From positions 1,240,001 to 1,304,000 of the forward strand of contig OZ021728.1 of assembly GCA_963978545.1 (NCBI GenBank): 64,000 nt of DNA. The letters are read 5' to 3'. Origin of the DNA: Linyphia triangularis (Eukaryota; Arthropoda; Arachnida; Araneae; Linyphiidae). The translations under genes were made by a program, and so were the position numbers. The notes under the pieces were generated by a model. The model saw only the letters and a list, made by a program, of their open reading frames with translations. It was not told the DNA's origin and did no database searches. Every line of letters starts with the position of its first letter. Within the stretch, counting starts at the first letter, position 1. Shown here one piece after another: positions 44,697 to 55,712 of the stretch.

Positions 44697-45954
44697 CCCT
44701 TTGCACTCGAAGCTTTTTTTCGCTTGCACGAACCAGCAACTCGAGACAATTTTGGCCAAATTCAGCAAACACTTTTCAAGTACTTTAAAAACATTTATAA
44801 ACAAACAAACGTATACAAATAATAAAATTTCACCAGTTTATTCATTTATACGTCGCAAACAACAAACTTTGATAAATATTACACTCTGCAGTTAGTTTTG
44901 GAGTGATATTTTGTAAAACAATATCCAAGATGCATCCTAGGTTTGTCAGGACACGTATCACAGTAATTCGAAATTTCTCACCTACATCCAGGCCAGCAGC
45001 GTAGACAGGGAGGGGCCCATTTTTATTAATGAACCTATTGTGTCCTATAACTTTTAAAGAAAGGATTAAAATAAAATATTATTTGGTGTAATTCAGCTGT
45101 GTCTAACCCACGAAACAACTGAATTTTATTAACACTAAGAGTACAAACCATATTGCTTACATGTGTGTTAATTATAGTGTCTGATTTGAAGCACCAATTT
45201 TTATTTTTAATTGGACACTAACTGTTTCCCCCCCCCCCCTCTTTTTCTGTTTTCCCCCCCTTCTTTTTTTTGCCCTTCTCTAAGCTAAAGTGGACTTATA
45301 CAAGAATTCTTTAAAAAAAAATTTTTAGGTTAAAAAAGCCATGTTGTTAAATTGGCTAGTGAGAAATGCAAGTTCTTATGGATTGTCCTGAATTTTTAGG
45401 GATTTGTTTCTGAATTTTGGAAATATTTTGTGTTATTAGCAGGTTGAATCGTTATAGTGTCATTTGGTATTCTATTTATTAACATTTTAATTTAATGTGT
45501 AAAGAAAATTAACCATTTCTGAAAATTACTAAAAGTTGAAGAGGGATACTTGTGATTATTAAGGGGATCACATGTCTACAAACTGAAGTTGGCACCTCAG
45601 AAATTACTAAGTATACAAACCCAAATTATTCATTTATCATGATTTACAATTTTTGTTTCTGCCCCCCCCCCCCCCGAAAAAAAATCCTGGCTACGCCACT
45701 GCTCCAGGCGTCAGAACTCGAGCTGATATCCATATTTTTAGGGCTCAAACACTCTTTAGTTTAACTATATTTAATGACAAGACTCCTTCAAACGAATGCT
45801 AGGCTGAGACTAACTAAACTGAGCTAAGCCACAATGTGAGCCTAGAGTACTTCCGAGAAAAATATCACATCGTAAATAAGGAGTTAATAAAGACCGTCGT
45901 AGCAGCATAGCTAGATTTAAGACTTCAAATGACTCGGGCGCCGAGTGCAAAGGG
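44697..45954. mobile_element. piggyBac-like element with a nested hAT
   Basis: Ends CCCTTTGCACTCGA and GAGTGCAAAGGG with TTAA on both sides (44693-44696, 45955-45958). TTAA duplication and CCCTTTG ends fit piggyBac-like MITEs. Excluding the nested hAT it is about 0.55 kb with no transposase. Related short copies are at 49800-50010 and 56526-56718. Confidence 0.82.
44994..45701. mobile_element. hAT-type element nested in the piggyBac-like element
   Basis: Ends CAGCAGCGTAGACAGGG and CCTGGCTACGCCACTG; the flanks ATCCAGGC (44986-44993) and CTCCAGGC (45702-45709) agree at 7 of 8. C-runs occur near 45230 and 45662. No transposase. Confidence 0.85.
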
Positions 45955-45958
45955 TTAA

Positions 45959-46282
45959 CTTGATTCTTTAGATAGCGAAAAATAAATGAATAACATTATG
46001 TTAATTTAAGCGTACAAGAAAACTTTGCCGCGATTCCCAGCAAAAGGTCTTATTTTCAACTCGTTAAAATGAAAATGAGATCTTTTTCGGTAGGCTTAAA
46101 TTAACATAATGTACAAATTAGCTAAGTAATTTGAGAAATAATCGGCCCTTCAACGGATCATCCTAGTTCATACCTATAGATAATCTGAAGAATAGCGGAT
46201 TTCAGAACTTTATACCAATTGCAACTTGAGTAACAAAGTTTGTATTCTGGTTTATTAATTTTTATTAATTATCCTTTATATA
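45959..46282. other. No gene seen
   Basis: AT-rich linker; nothing recognised. Confidence 0.5.
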
Positions 46283-46620
46283 TTAACTTCACTTTTGTGT
46301 GTATGTTTGTTGATGGAGGGCAAATCTGCGGATGAAAAGTCAGTATGAAACTTAGCAGATAGATTCGATGACAAGACATTCTATAAAATTTTGAGGCTGT
46401 CACTAAAAGGTCGCTTTGAAGGAATACTAATAAACCAACTTGCCGTCATCCAATCCCGCTAAAATAGTATTTAACCGATCATTGAAGAAACTCTTTCCTG
46501 TTGCCAAAATTATTTTAATATATAAATAATACAATTGCCCAAGCATACGCTGTTTACAGAATCGTCGCTGTTTTAATAAGTATAAAAATTGGCGATGAAT
46601 GTAAAGGATTTATATTAAAA
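46283..46620 (+). repeat. Family W repeat, copy 2
   Basis: Landmarks CTTTTGTGTGTATG, GGCAAATCTGCGGA, GATTCGATGACAAGACATTC, GGAATACTAATAAACCAACT and TGCCGTCATCCAAT are in the same order as copies 1 and 3. Confidence 0.68.
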
Positions 46621-47240
46621 ACTTTGTTTTACATGGTTTTTATTATTTATTTTCAAGAACTCTGAAAACATAAGAACCCATCTAAAAGTGGGACTTATTT
46701 TATGCGATCTAATCTCCGGGGCTTCCATTTGGGTCGCTTTCATACTTGAGATAAAAGGATAACACAAACTTGATATGAAGTGAGCGTAGCTGCGCATAAG
46801 GATGCTCGGGTTCATTAGATAGAAATGAAGTGAATATTCTCGCTACTTATTTTGCAAAGCGTTCACGTCCTTCACTCATAAAAAAAACATTTTCCAGGAA
46901 GAGTTTGATATTCCAAGAACTCTGACCCCAAAACAACTCTTTTTTCTTTTTAGTCGAAGAATGAAGAATCTGGACAGTGGTGGCATCAAACACCTTCTCT
47001 GGTAGAACTATGCTTTAAATAATGAGCACACACGATGGTGATTGTGATAATTGGTTACGTGGCGATTGCTCAATTGTGTGGTGGTATTTTCTCGCCAAAT
47101 CGATAGTTGGACTAGGCATGCAATTAGTCGGCTCCTCCCCCCGCATGTCACTTATATGGCTTTGTTTTGCCATAAACTTTTTTATGTTTTCTTCTGACAC
47201 TCTTTGTAAATATGTTTATCATTGGGGAAGTGAGTCAATT
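46621..47240. other. No gene seen
   Basis: Mixed composition; the 47022-47327 ORF overlaps family D sequence and is not supported as a gene. Confidence 0.5.
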
Positions 47241-47575
47241 TATGTAGTTCATTATAGTCCGAGAGGCATTTTTTGGACACCATCGAACATCATTCTGAAT
47301 TTTTTTATAGAAATTGGAGAAAAGTGAGTAGATTACGAATCCAATGGTCTGTCGTGGCAAAAATGGCCGAAACTGATCAAAAAACGACTTGGAATGAGTT
47401 GAACTAAAATACGATTGCCAAATGTGTCATAACTTGCCAAAAACAGAACAAACTTTTTCGTCTGGCAACCTACTGCATTTTGATTTTCAATGAGAAAAAG
47501 CGCAAAGGATTTCTGATCTCTGGCTCGGAGAACTTGTATCTTTTAAAAGTAAGCCAATTTGGTTCATTTGCGAAT
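47241..47575 (+). repeat. Family D, left half only
   Basis: It starts AGTTCATTATAGTCCGAGAG and follows copy 1 to TTTTAAAAGTAAGCCAATTT; the complementary right arm is absent, and repeat AA sequence (TGTCATTTCATGAAGTGA) follows. Confidence 0.75.
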
Positions 47576-47837
47576 GCTATTTTCGAGTTTTTAATTGGTG
47601 TCATTTCATGAAGTGATTCTTTTCGTATTAAATTTCAGACAGGTTTTCTGCAAAGTAGTTTCTAAATGTACTGGGCTAAAGAAGATTGTAACACAGCGAG
47701 TACAGGGAATGATTTTTACAAGGACTTCTTCTTCTTAAAAGTTTTGAAAAAACTGCAAAAATAAAACTTGATTTAGGATTGTGAAATTGTTAATTTAGCA
47801 TAACCCTCCGAACGAATTGAAATACGATGTTCAAATT

Positions 47838-48772
47838 CATGAGTGCCTCCAGGAATATTTGCAAGGGGGTGCAAGACTAAATTTTTATCAAAACCATTAA
47901 TTTTTTTAGAAATGTTAAATAACAATTATGCATTATAAATTAAACTCTTTGAGAATAGTTAAAATTCATGGTATATATTTCTGAAAGCGCAACCCTGGTA
48001 AAGAGAAAAAAATACAGAACAATAAAAATATTAAAATATATATTTGTAACGATTTTTTTATCATCCAACTAGATCTCACGGCATTCAAAATACAATGTTG
48101 AGGAATTCGAAGATGCAAAAATGCACAAGAAGACGAATTTTGTATTTCTACCAAGTTTCGGATATAATGAAAAAAAAAAAAAAAAAAAAAAAAAATTCAA
48201 ATGGAATATGTTGAATTGAGTTCTAAAAATAGATTTCGCCGACCAAACGGTATAGTGGTTAGCGTGCTAGCTTCTAGACCGCGAGGTTGCGAGTCCCGTG
48301 TTAGGCACGGGTGTTTGTAAATGTATGTTGGCTTGTCTAAGGACGAATGTTTCGGCGCATCATAGCCCTCGTGTTGCTGACGGCGCCAGATAATCTGAAT
48401 ACAACCAACCAACCAACTAAAAATAGATTTCAAGATAAGTATATCTGATGACTTAAAAAAACAAAACGTTTTTCTACTATTTTGAGAGTTACACAGGAAA
48501 TGATTATACAATAAAGGGAATAAATACTTCTACTCATCAGCCTCTAGTAATCATAGACAAGTGCCAAAAAATCATCGCGCAAGTAGCTATAAAAACGACA
48601 TAGGAAAGAAACAAAAGACTAAATTAATAGAAAAAAATGCTCATTGTAACATAAAACTATAAATAGCACATGTGCTTTTTTTTTATCTTGAAATTTACAT
48701 CTTTTTCCTCATTTTTTAAAAAATTTCAAGCGTCAGGGGGGTTGCAAGTGCACTCTCCCGGGCGCGACTATT
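47838..48772. repeat. Family T repeat, copy 2, with a nested SINE
   Basis: Starts near CATGAGTGCCTCCAGGAATA and ends near GTCAGGGGGGTTGCAAGTGC / CCCGGGCGCGAC. The ends look loosely inverted, in hAT style. SINE copy 12 is inserted at 48238. An A-run is at 48171-48195. Confidence 0.62.
48238..48417 (+). mobile_element. tRNA-derived SINE, copy 12
   Basis: 14-bp duplication TAAAAATAGATTTC (48224-48237, 48418-48431). The tail shows AACC three times, a good example of the family's microsatellite tail. Confidence 0.93.
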
Positions 48773-48882
48773 TTTGAGGTTTTTTATTGGTGCCATTTTA
48801 TGAAGTGATCATTTTCGTGCCCAAATGTCAAGGTGGTTTTAAAAAGTAATTCCTAACTGCCCTAAGATGCGAAACTATAAAG

Positions 48883-49543
48883 TAACTAGCTAAATACCCG
48901 TGTTTCGCCACAAAATCTTACCATGCGCATTATTTTAGCTAGCTGTGAGGCCCCGCTGTGATGGAAATCCATCATTGGTGTATAGGTCCCAGTTTTTGGC
49001 GCTTCGCTCGCAGGAAGGTTCATCGCAACGCAAAATCGAGGTCGCTTCGCTCGCTGAAAAAGTTTTTGACACATAAGCGCAGGCTTACTTAATTCGTTGA
49101 AAGGTTCATTGCTATGCAAACATGAGCTCGCTTTGCTCGATGAAAGGTTCATTGCTGCGTAAGCGTAAGGTCGCCTCACACACTAAAAACTAATTGAAAT
49201 TAATCCCTATTAGAAATCGTTTCGTAAAATATTTATTAATTAAAAAATTTATCAAAAATGAAGTAAATAAAAATTTAAAATTCTGTTTTTCAAAAGTCCA
49301 ATTAGAAGGCCAAAACTACTTATGTTGAAAATTTCAGAGCTGTTGCCCTATTAGAAACCGTTTTGTAAAAAATAAAATTTAAAAATTAATTAAAAAAGAA
49401 TTAAAATTTTAACATTCTGTTTGATATACATAAAATTAGAAAACCAAAACTTCCTATTTGAAAATTTCAGAGATTTACTCCAATTTTAAGTAGGTTTCTA
49501 TAGAGCCACAGACAGACAGCTTGTTTTATTATTATAGATTTTC
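48883..49543 (+). repeat. Family C repeat, copy 4
   Basis: Sense copy from ACTAGCTAAATACCCGTGTT to TTATTATAGATT. It has three GC-richer units and about three AT-rich units. Confidence 0.78.
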
Positions 49544-49544
49544 A

Positions 49545-49690
49545 TCTAAATAGTGCATAAGGTAGCTGCTATTGAAAAATTCATATTTTTCAGCAATTGC
49601 TCCAAAACGGATTGAACGATTTGGATCAAAGTAGTTCTGGTATAGCCTTTTAAAGACGTTCTAAACATCCTTACCTTCTAAATATTGGCA
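49545..49690 (+). repeat. Family B fragment
   Basis: Shares GCATAAGGTAGCTGCT, TTTTTCAGCAATTGCT and GACGTTCTAAACATCC with family B copy 5. It begins right at the end of family C copy 4, so C appears to have landed in B. Confidence 0.65.
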
Positions 49691-49799
49691 GCTGTTAATA
49701 ATACTTATTATTGTTTATAATGTTGGTTATTTTTTTTTTCCAATATCTAAGATTGAATGATATAAACTTTAAAAAAAAAATACAGAATACAAAATTTTA

Positions 49800-50010
49800 C
49801 CCTTTGTATTTCAGAGGTCACTCTGATTGGATGATTGGATGCCGCAATTCGAGAAGACCACTAGGTTTGATGCGGAAATTCAATGCAAGGCCAATGACTG
49901 TGTTTCGTTTCTTTGAAAGCGGATCTGTAACCGCGAACTGATTCAAAAATGGCGGGAAACGTCTCGAGTTTCTGGTTCCTCAGCTCGAAAAAGGCCTGGA
50001 GTGCAAAGGG
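49800..50010. mobile_element. piggyBac-like MITE, short copy
   Basis: Ends CCCTTTGTATTTC (decayed) and GGAGTGCAAAGGG, flanked by TTTA (49796-49799) and TTAA (50011-50014). On the complement it aligns well with 56526-56718. Confidence 0.8.
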
Positions 50011-50014
50011 TTAA

Positions 50015-50790
50015 AAGTATAAGTTAGAGATTAGTTTCCAATGAAGTGGGGTATCTTAGTTATTTATCTTAAAGACGACGCTATTTGTCTTAAATTCTCA
50101 TGAATCCACAAGAGGAAAGTAGATAAAACATCGTGGAAACTGTTTCGGGCCTGTTTTCGCACCTGCACTCTCTATATGCGAACGGAGTTGTCTCCGAAGA
50201 CCAGATACGACGATCAAGATAAAATAAGCAGGCACAAAGACATAACAATGTCGCCGAACAGATAACAAAAAAAAAAGAAGAAACCCAAATGCGACCATGA
50301 ATAAACGCCGAACAAGAAAAAGCAAACGCATACAAAGCAGAATTTAACGTTCCGGTTAAGAACAACAATTTCTGGGTCATTTTCGTAAATAAACTCTCCT
50401 TATCTGAAGACGAATACTCTGTTTTATGGGGCGCGATCTTTAAACATTCAGCGCGAGTGTTTTGTTTGGAAGTGTGTCGTAACGGAAGTTAATAAAGTGT
50501 TGAAGAAAGTGTCGCTTCCTACAGAGCGCTTCTCAAATAATAATTCGGGTATCTCATGAACCGAGAAAGTACATTTAGAGGTTATTTTTCCCCTCTGAAA
50601 TAACGTGAGGCGTTTGGTAGAAATGAGCATGGTGCTGATTGTCCATTTTTTCTTCTCTTTTTTTTTTCCCCATCAGGAACTGTTTTCAATTTGAGTCGCT
50701 GATGTGAATTGCGATCGTCTCGAGGGCGGAAGGCACTTCATATCAGCCACTTCTCTATCATTCTGGATATTTTATAAAATGCAGATAAAA
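50015..50790. other. No supported gene
   Basis: Two overlapping minus-strand ORFs (96 and 77 codons, 50090-50380) look hydrophobic but occupy different frames of the same bases and carry no motif. TTTTTTTTTTCCCCATCAG at about 50668 resembles a splice acceptor but has no supported exon after it. Confidence 0.45.
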
Positions 50791-50792
50791 AG

Positions 50793-51012
50793 TTAGAACA
50801 TGAATCCACTGGTCTGCTGGGACAAAAATGGCCGAAACAGGGCAAAAAATCGACTTTGAATGAGTTGAACTAAATCCGATTGCCAAATGTGCCATAATTT
50901 GCCAAATAATGAGCATTCTTCCTTAAATGGTGGCCCATAATTTTCAATGATGAAGATTGCAGACGATTTGCCTTTATTGACTCCAAGAACTTTCATCTTT
51001 TAAAAGGCGGCC
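50793..51012 (+). repeat. Family D fragment
   Basis: Contains ATCCACTGGTCTGC, AAAATGGCCGAAAC, TGAGTTGAACTAAATCCGAT and ends AAGGCGGCCAAGTTGGCAAC. Left-arm and centre sequence only. Confidence 0.7.
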
Positions 51013-51023
51013 AAGTTGGCAAC

Positions 51024-51158
51024 AAATATTACTTCATCAGTATATTTATATAATTGTTTTAAACAATGAATTTTAGTCAGATTTGGTAAAAAATATTACT
51101 TCATCAGTATATTTATTGCCAAGTCTGTCTAAAATTCATTGTTTAAAACAATTATATG
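51024..51158. repeat. Interlocked direct and inverted repeats
   Basis: AATATTACTTCATCAGTATA occurs at about 51025 and again at about 51092 (67 bp apart). A ~33-bp sequence starting ATATAATTGTTTTAAACAAT at about 51048 recurs inverted at about 51124-51158. The result is a hairpin whose loop holds the second direct copy. Confidence 0.8.
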
Positions 51159-51164
51159 ATTTCT

Positions 51165-51661
51165 GCTATCATTTTGTCCTCACAATTTTTTGGAATGCGG
51201 AAGGTAATTTTTTGACTAAAAAATAAAGAAGGTAATTTATTACTCAAAGTGCATCCTTTTAGTTAATCAAATTTTTGAGGATTCAACTTCGTTTAAATTT
51301 TATTATATACGTTAGCAATCGTAGAACGCTTTTGTTTGAAGTATTATGCATCACTTCAAAACGAAGTCATAGAATTCTGGTCGTAAGTAGATACAAATTT
51401 AATTTTTAATTAATGAAATTTTTTTCCAAGGCGATAATTTCCATACTTCGTTAAAAAAAAAATTATTAATTTTTGTTTTCAATTTTTTTTAATCCGATTT
51501 TCACTTTTCGACACTGTTATTGTTATAACTTTTATATTCAAAATTATTAGTTTGTATTCGAAATTTATAGATCCTGATCGGGACCTACAGCTTAACGTGG
51601 ATTCCGAACCACAACGAACATTCCTGCCTAACCCAGAATTCGAATCCGGCACCTATGGCAC
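51165..51661. other. Unassigned; possible SINE fragment at the end
   Basis: 51575-51660 has CAGCTTAACGTGGATTCCGA and CAGAATTCGAATCC. The latter resembles a B box on the complement. It is shared with 25.1-25.2 and 17.58 kb. The rest is unrecognised. Confidence 0.45.
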
Positions 51662-52076
51662 CTATGGTAATTTTGGGATTGGGGATGCTTAGAACACCTT
51701 AAAAAGTATTGTCACAACGATTTTGATCAAAATCTTTAGAACCATTATTTGAGAATTGCTGAAAATGGCAGCCACCTTTTGCGCATGCGCACTTTTGACG
51801 AAAACTTTAATTACAGGTCTCATGACATCCACTAACCCGTACACCAAAAGTGAATGTCGTAGGTCGATACTTTCGGGAGCTATTGCTGTCCACAGACAGA
51901 CATGCAGACATTTTTTTTTTTGACTACTTTTTTTTTTTTTTTAACTCAGCCCTTTCCAAAATATGCAGAAATAAAAGAAACGGAGAAAAAAAAAAAAAAA
52001 AAAAAAAAAAAGATTAATTTTAGCAAATGCAATATTTTCATTACCCTATGTTAACATATAGGGAATTGAAAATAAA
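51662..52076 (-). repeat. Family B repeat, copy 4, partial
   Basis: Antisense, lacking the distal part. On + it shows TGCGCATGCGCACTTTTGAC, CATCCACTAACCCGTACACC and ends at ACCCTATGTTAACATATAGG, which shows the self-complementary family start well. Confidence 0.75.
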
Positions 52077-52099
52077 ATTGACCAATTCCATGACATTAA

Positions 52100-52823
52100 G
52101 GCGTCTTCTCACTTTAGGCACCTCGAAAATAGGCTATTTTCGCGATTTTTTTTTGAGGATTTTTGCAAACAATTATATGATAAAATGGATCCTATATAAT
52201 AAACACATCTTTCAAGAACAAGAAATTTTTATTTTTTTATTTTTTTGAACAATTATTATAATAAAACAGTAACATCGAAAAACTCGTGTAGAAATGTAAT
52301 TTTCGTGGCTTGTTGATGAAATTTCGGAAACTATCCGGCCGATTGTCATGAAATTTGAATGACATATTCTTCATAGTTATGGCTGTAGCGCATATCATCA
52401 GATTTTTTATATTCGCGAAAATAACAAAATGGCGCACGTTTTTCGAAAAAGTAAAAAAAAAAACGCGTTTTTTTGCAGTTTTTTGTAAAAAAAAAATACT
52501 TCAAATCAAAATTTCAAAAATCTGATGATATGCGCTATAGCCATAACTATGAAGAATATGTCATTCAAATTTCATGACAATCGGCCGGATAGTTTCCGAA
52601 ATTTCATCAACAAGCCACGAACATTACATTTCTACACGGGTTTTTCGATGCTACTGTTTTATTATAATAATTGTTAAAAAAAAATAAAAAATAAAAAATT
52701 TCTTGTACTTGAAAGATGTGTTTATTATAGAGGATCCATTTGATCCCATAATTGTTTGCAAAAATCCTCGAAAAAAATCGCGAAAATAGCCTATTTTCGA
52801 GGTGCCTAAAGTGAGAAGACGCC
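52100..52823. mobile_element. Foldback DNA transposon with TTAA duplication
   Basis: 724 bp, almost entirely an inverted repeat: arms of ~320 bp (52100-52420 and 52505-52823) joined by an ~85-bp centre. Ends GGCGTCTTCTCACTTTAGGC and its complement; TTAA at 52096-52099 and 52824-52827. Arms match closely, with short indels in the A/T runs. There is no transposase. TTAA targets are used by piggyBac and Kolobok groups; the ends do not settle which. Confidence 0.9.
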
Positions 52824-52948
52824 TTAACTAATTTGTTTGCCTCCAAAGAATGCATGGTCATCAGGGTTGTAGTGCTATAAAAAAATTTACAGGTATTCAA
52901 GCTTCCCGATCTTGGCGGTAACCCCAATATTTAACAGGTTAACCCGGT

Positions 52949-53029
52949 AATTTAACAGTTGTGTTGTCAAGTTTTGAACTGCTGTTTTGTGCTCTATTGT
53001 TGTGAAAAGAGCTGTATTGAGTCAACTAG
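52949..53029 (+). repeat. Fragment of the TGTTACG...GCAACA LTR
   Basis: Contains GTTGTGTTGTCAAGTTTTGA and GTGCTCTATTGTTGTGAAAA and stops at TCAACTAGAACC. It is the R/U5 part in sense orientation, close to antisense LTR f. Confidence 0.8.
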
Positions 53030-53463
53030 AACCGCTGGGATTTTTTAATTATAGAGTGCACATTCACAATATTTTACATAATTTACCATACAAAAAAAAA
53101 AAAAAAAAAAAAAGACTAAATACTGTTGCGTGGATTGGTTCGAAAGATTTGAAGCCCAAGCAGATCAACACTTGCAGAAATTTATTCCGATATAACTCTT
53201 CGCAGATTCCTTTACAACTCCAAAACTTCCGGTTCTAGTTGACTCAATACAGCTTTTTTCACAACAATAGAGCACAAAACAGCAGTTAAAAACTTGACAA
53301 CACAACTGTTAAATCGCCGCAAAAGAAAATGCAATACGGTTTGCTTTCGGAACTCTCTGGACGCTCGCTGACTGACAACCAAGTCAGTAACTTCACTCAG
53401 TCAGTATCTCAATTAACTCAGTAATTTCAGTCAACTCACTGACTCAACTCACTAACTCGGGCT

Positions 53464-53500
53464 TATATAGGGGAGGCGAACCTTCTTGAAACTTCTAGAG
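53464..53500 (-). promoter_or_regulatory. LTR f: TATA box and heat-shock-element-like array
   Basis: Read on +, TTATATAGGGG at 53463-53473, then GAA-cc-TTC-tt-GAA-ac-TTC-ta-GA at 53478-53499: four perfect alternating triplets followed by a partial fifth. Confidence 0.68.
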
Positions 53501-53756
53501 GTAGATATTTGGAGAACTTTTCAGATCGTAGTCTAAAAGTCCTATACATGTACATGGGGACCGAAAATGTCGCCAAATGGTCGCCAAGTGTGGCGACATT
53601 TGGCGATTTCTCGCCAAATTTGGTGACAAAAATTAGTCGCCAAAACCGTCGCCAATTTGGCTCTATCTCGCCAATTTGGCGAGATTGCAATTACCATAAT
53701 GTTAAATGCCCTGCTCCTTGTAAAACTCGCTTCGCAACGTTATCTCTGTAAAACTC

Positions 53757-53846
53757 CCCTAATAGGTCCCTAGGAAGTCCCCAGTCATCCACGGGACTAC
53801 GAATGACTTTCCAGGGACCTCCCTGGGAGGATGTGTGCTATTAGGG
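53757..53846. mobile_element. 90-bp mini inverted-repeat insertion in LTR f
   Basis: Ends CCCTAATAG and CTATTAGGG. Absent from the other seven LTR copies, where ACTCGTTATCAAGC is continuous. The inside can fold (GGTCCCTAGG, CCTCCCTGGG). Target duplication is unclear, at most 2 bp (TC). Confidence 0.75.
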
Positions 53847-53994
53847 TCATTATCAAGCATTAAGACACACATTGCAGGGAAGCCAATCTAAGACGAACTA
53901 TTGCACTGCCTTATGCAAGATGTACATAAATTTTCCTATTCACAAAATTAACACTACGAAATATTTACAAATATACAAAAATTCGTAACAATAC

Positions 53995-54484
53995 TCTTAA
54001 ATTGCGTATTTATCAACAACTTACTGACTTATATCACAACACATGCATAAAGATGTTATTATTATTTAGTTCAAAAAAGTCCCGGTACACCGGAGCTTAA
54101 CACTGCGCCTCTGACTGTCATCAACAACTAGTTTATCTAGATGTACTCGTTTTGGCTTAATTAGTCCTCCGCCGATTGGCGAACAATCAAAGTTAATATA
54201 AAGGATTTAAAAGAATTTAATATTGACTATTAATTGCACTTGAAAGATATGCGATGTTGCAACTTTAGCCGCCAGAAGACGGAACTGCGGTCAGTGTTGA
54301 CCTCATAGAAGCCACACAACATGGAAACAAGTTATCGCCCGAGATCTGAACGAAATTCTTGGCTCTTTTTAAGCACGAACTTCCAATTAAGGAAACAATT
54401 ACAGTCATGATTTTGTGCCGCCGATGATCCTAATAATACCAAGATCCTACCCGTTCGTATCAGATCTTATACTGTCTCTACAAT
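53995..54484. other. No gene seen
   Basis: Moderate composition; nothing recognised. Confidence 0.5.
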
Positions 54485-54955
54485 TCCTTTTTTGCGGGCA
54501 AATCAGCTGAGCTCGAATTAACCTCCTTTGCCGTCATCCAATGTGGCTGAAACGTGGCAGATAGATTCGATGACAATGCATTCCATCAAATTTTTCAGCT
54601 GCCACTTGTCACTAAAAGGTTACCTTTACAGAATACTAATAAACCCACTTGCCGTTATCCAATTGCGCTGAAAAATAGTATTTAACCGATCATTGAAGAA
54701 ACTTTTTCCGTTGCCAAAGTTGTTTTAATCGAAATAAATTAAAGATATTTGGATGTGAATGCATAATTTCGCAATTATTTTTGATAAAGAAACTTTGAAA
54801 AGTAGTTTACCGCATATTTGGCCGACAAGGGATGTTTTTAATATTTAAAATTAGATGGCAACATTACGCTGACGACCGACAGAAACGGCGCTATGTAAAT
54901 GAAGAGAAAAATTGGCGATGCATAGAATGGATTTATGTTAAAATTTTTGTTTTTA
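54485..54955 (+). repeat. Family W repeat, copy 3
   Basis: Shares GGCAAATCAGCTGAGCTCGA-type start, GATTCGATGACAATGCATTC, AGAATACTAATAAACCCAC and AAAGATATTTGGATG with the other copies. Confidence 0.65.
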
Positions 54956-55500
54956 TGAGTTATATAATTTCGTTCTTGAACCATTTGGTTTATTAATTAT
55001 TAATTTGTTTATCAATATTATTAATTTGTTATAAATAGAACAAAATATGTTTAGGAATTCATTGCTTGTAAGTGAAAATATTAACCTTATTAATTCAGAA
55101 GTAATCAAGTTAAATATTAATTTTACAAATTCATTACTCATAAATTAAAATATTAATGTTATTAATTCATTATCAATAAAAGAAAATATTTATAATATGA
55201 ATTTATAATTATTAAATGAAACTATTAATGTTAAAAACTTTTTTTTTCCAAAAAAAGAAAATATTATTACTATTAATAAAATAATTATTTATTCATTATT
55301 AATATTTAATGTAACGGAGTTTTGAATTGTTTCTGTATAAGAAAATTATTTAAAAAAAAAATCATCTCGAAAGTATTCGTATCCACAGAAATTTCCCAAT
55401 AATCATACCATAATTTTAAAAAAATATTGAAAATCGACTAAAAACTCTTTAATTTCAGCACTCCAAAATGTGCAAATGAAATCAGCCCATTTTTTTCCAT
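54956..55500. other. Very AT-rich low-complexity sequence
   Basis: ATTAAT-type words dominate 54985-55310, with a faint ~65-bp recurrence of ATTCATT...AAAATATTAA. No gene. Confidence 0.6.
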
Positions 55501-55504
55501 GAGT

Positions 55505-55660
55505 GGTTGTCGCGCAGTAGTCCAGTGGTAATGCTCCGCTATTCCTCTGTGTCCCGGTTCGAGTCCGGGCAGAGTGAGAGCATGGATGGGACGTAAGTCA
55601 CGTGTCCCCATTTCTGAGGCACAGGATGCTGGGGCGGTTCCCTTCATTCAGTACAATGTA
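55505..55660 (+). repeat. tRNA-like sequence (second tRNA-derived repeat)
   Basis: TAGTCCAGTGGTAATG resembles an A box or D-arm. CCCGGTTCGAGTCCGGG at 55553-55569 is a perfect T-arm (5-bp stem, TTCGAGT loop) and B box. No 7-bp acceptor stem closes the structure, and the similarity stops after CAGAG, so it is better read as a tRNA-derived SINE or tRNA pseudogene than a working tRNA. Confidence 0.65.
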
Positions 55661-55712
55661 TTAGGAAAGGGGTTTTGTTACTCCAAACTGAGATTTTGCT
55701 GTCGTATTTGAT

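Larger units (their letters stand above)
53124..53990 (-). repeat. Solo LTR f
   Basis: Complete antisense copy with the 4-bp duplication ATAC (53120-53123, 53991-53994). It is longer than the others because of a 90-bp mini-element at 53757 and extra ACTCA-type repeats near 53390-53455. Confidence 0.92.

Noticed and set aside
28482..49179. Similar peptides from ORFs in family C copies (3.6, 28.5 and 48.9 kb)
   Set aside because: They are translations of the ~43-bp tandem units. Because 43 is not a multiple of three, the frame changes each unit and other copies have stops.
50090..50380. Membrane-protein-like minus-strand ORFs
   Set aside because: Two frames of the same bases look hydrophobic and no motif, signal or homologue is recognisable.
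50660..50700. Splice acceptor
   Set aside because: Pyrimidine run plus CAG is common in AT-rich DNA and no coding exon follows.
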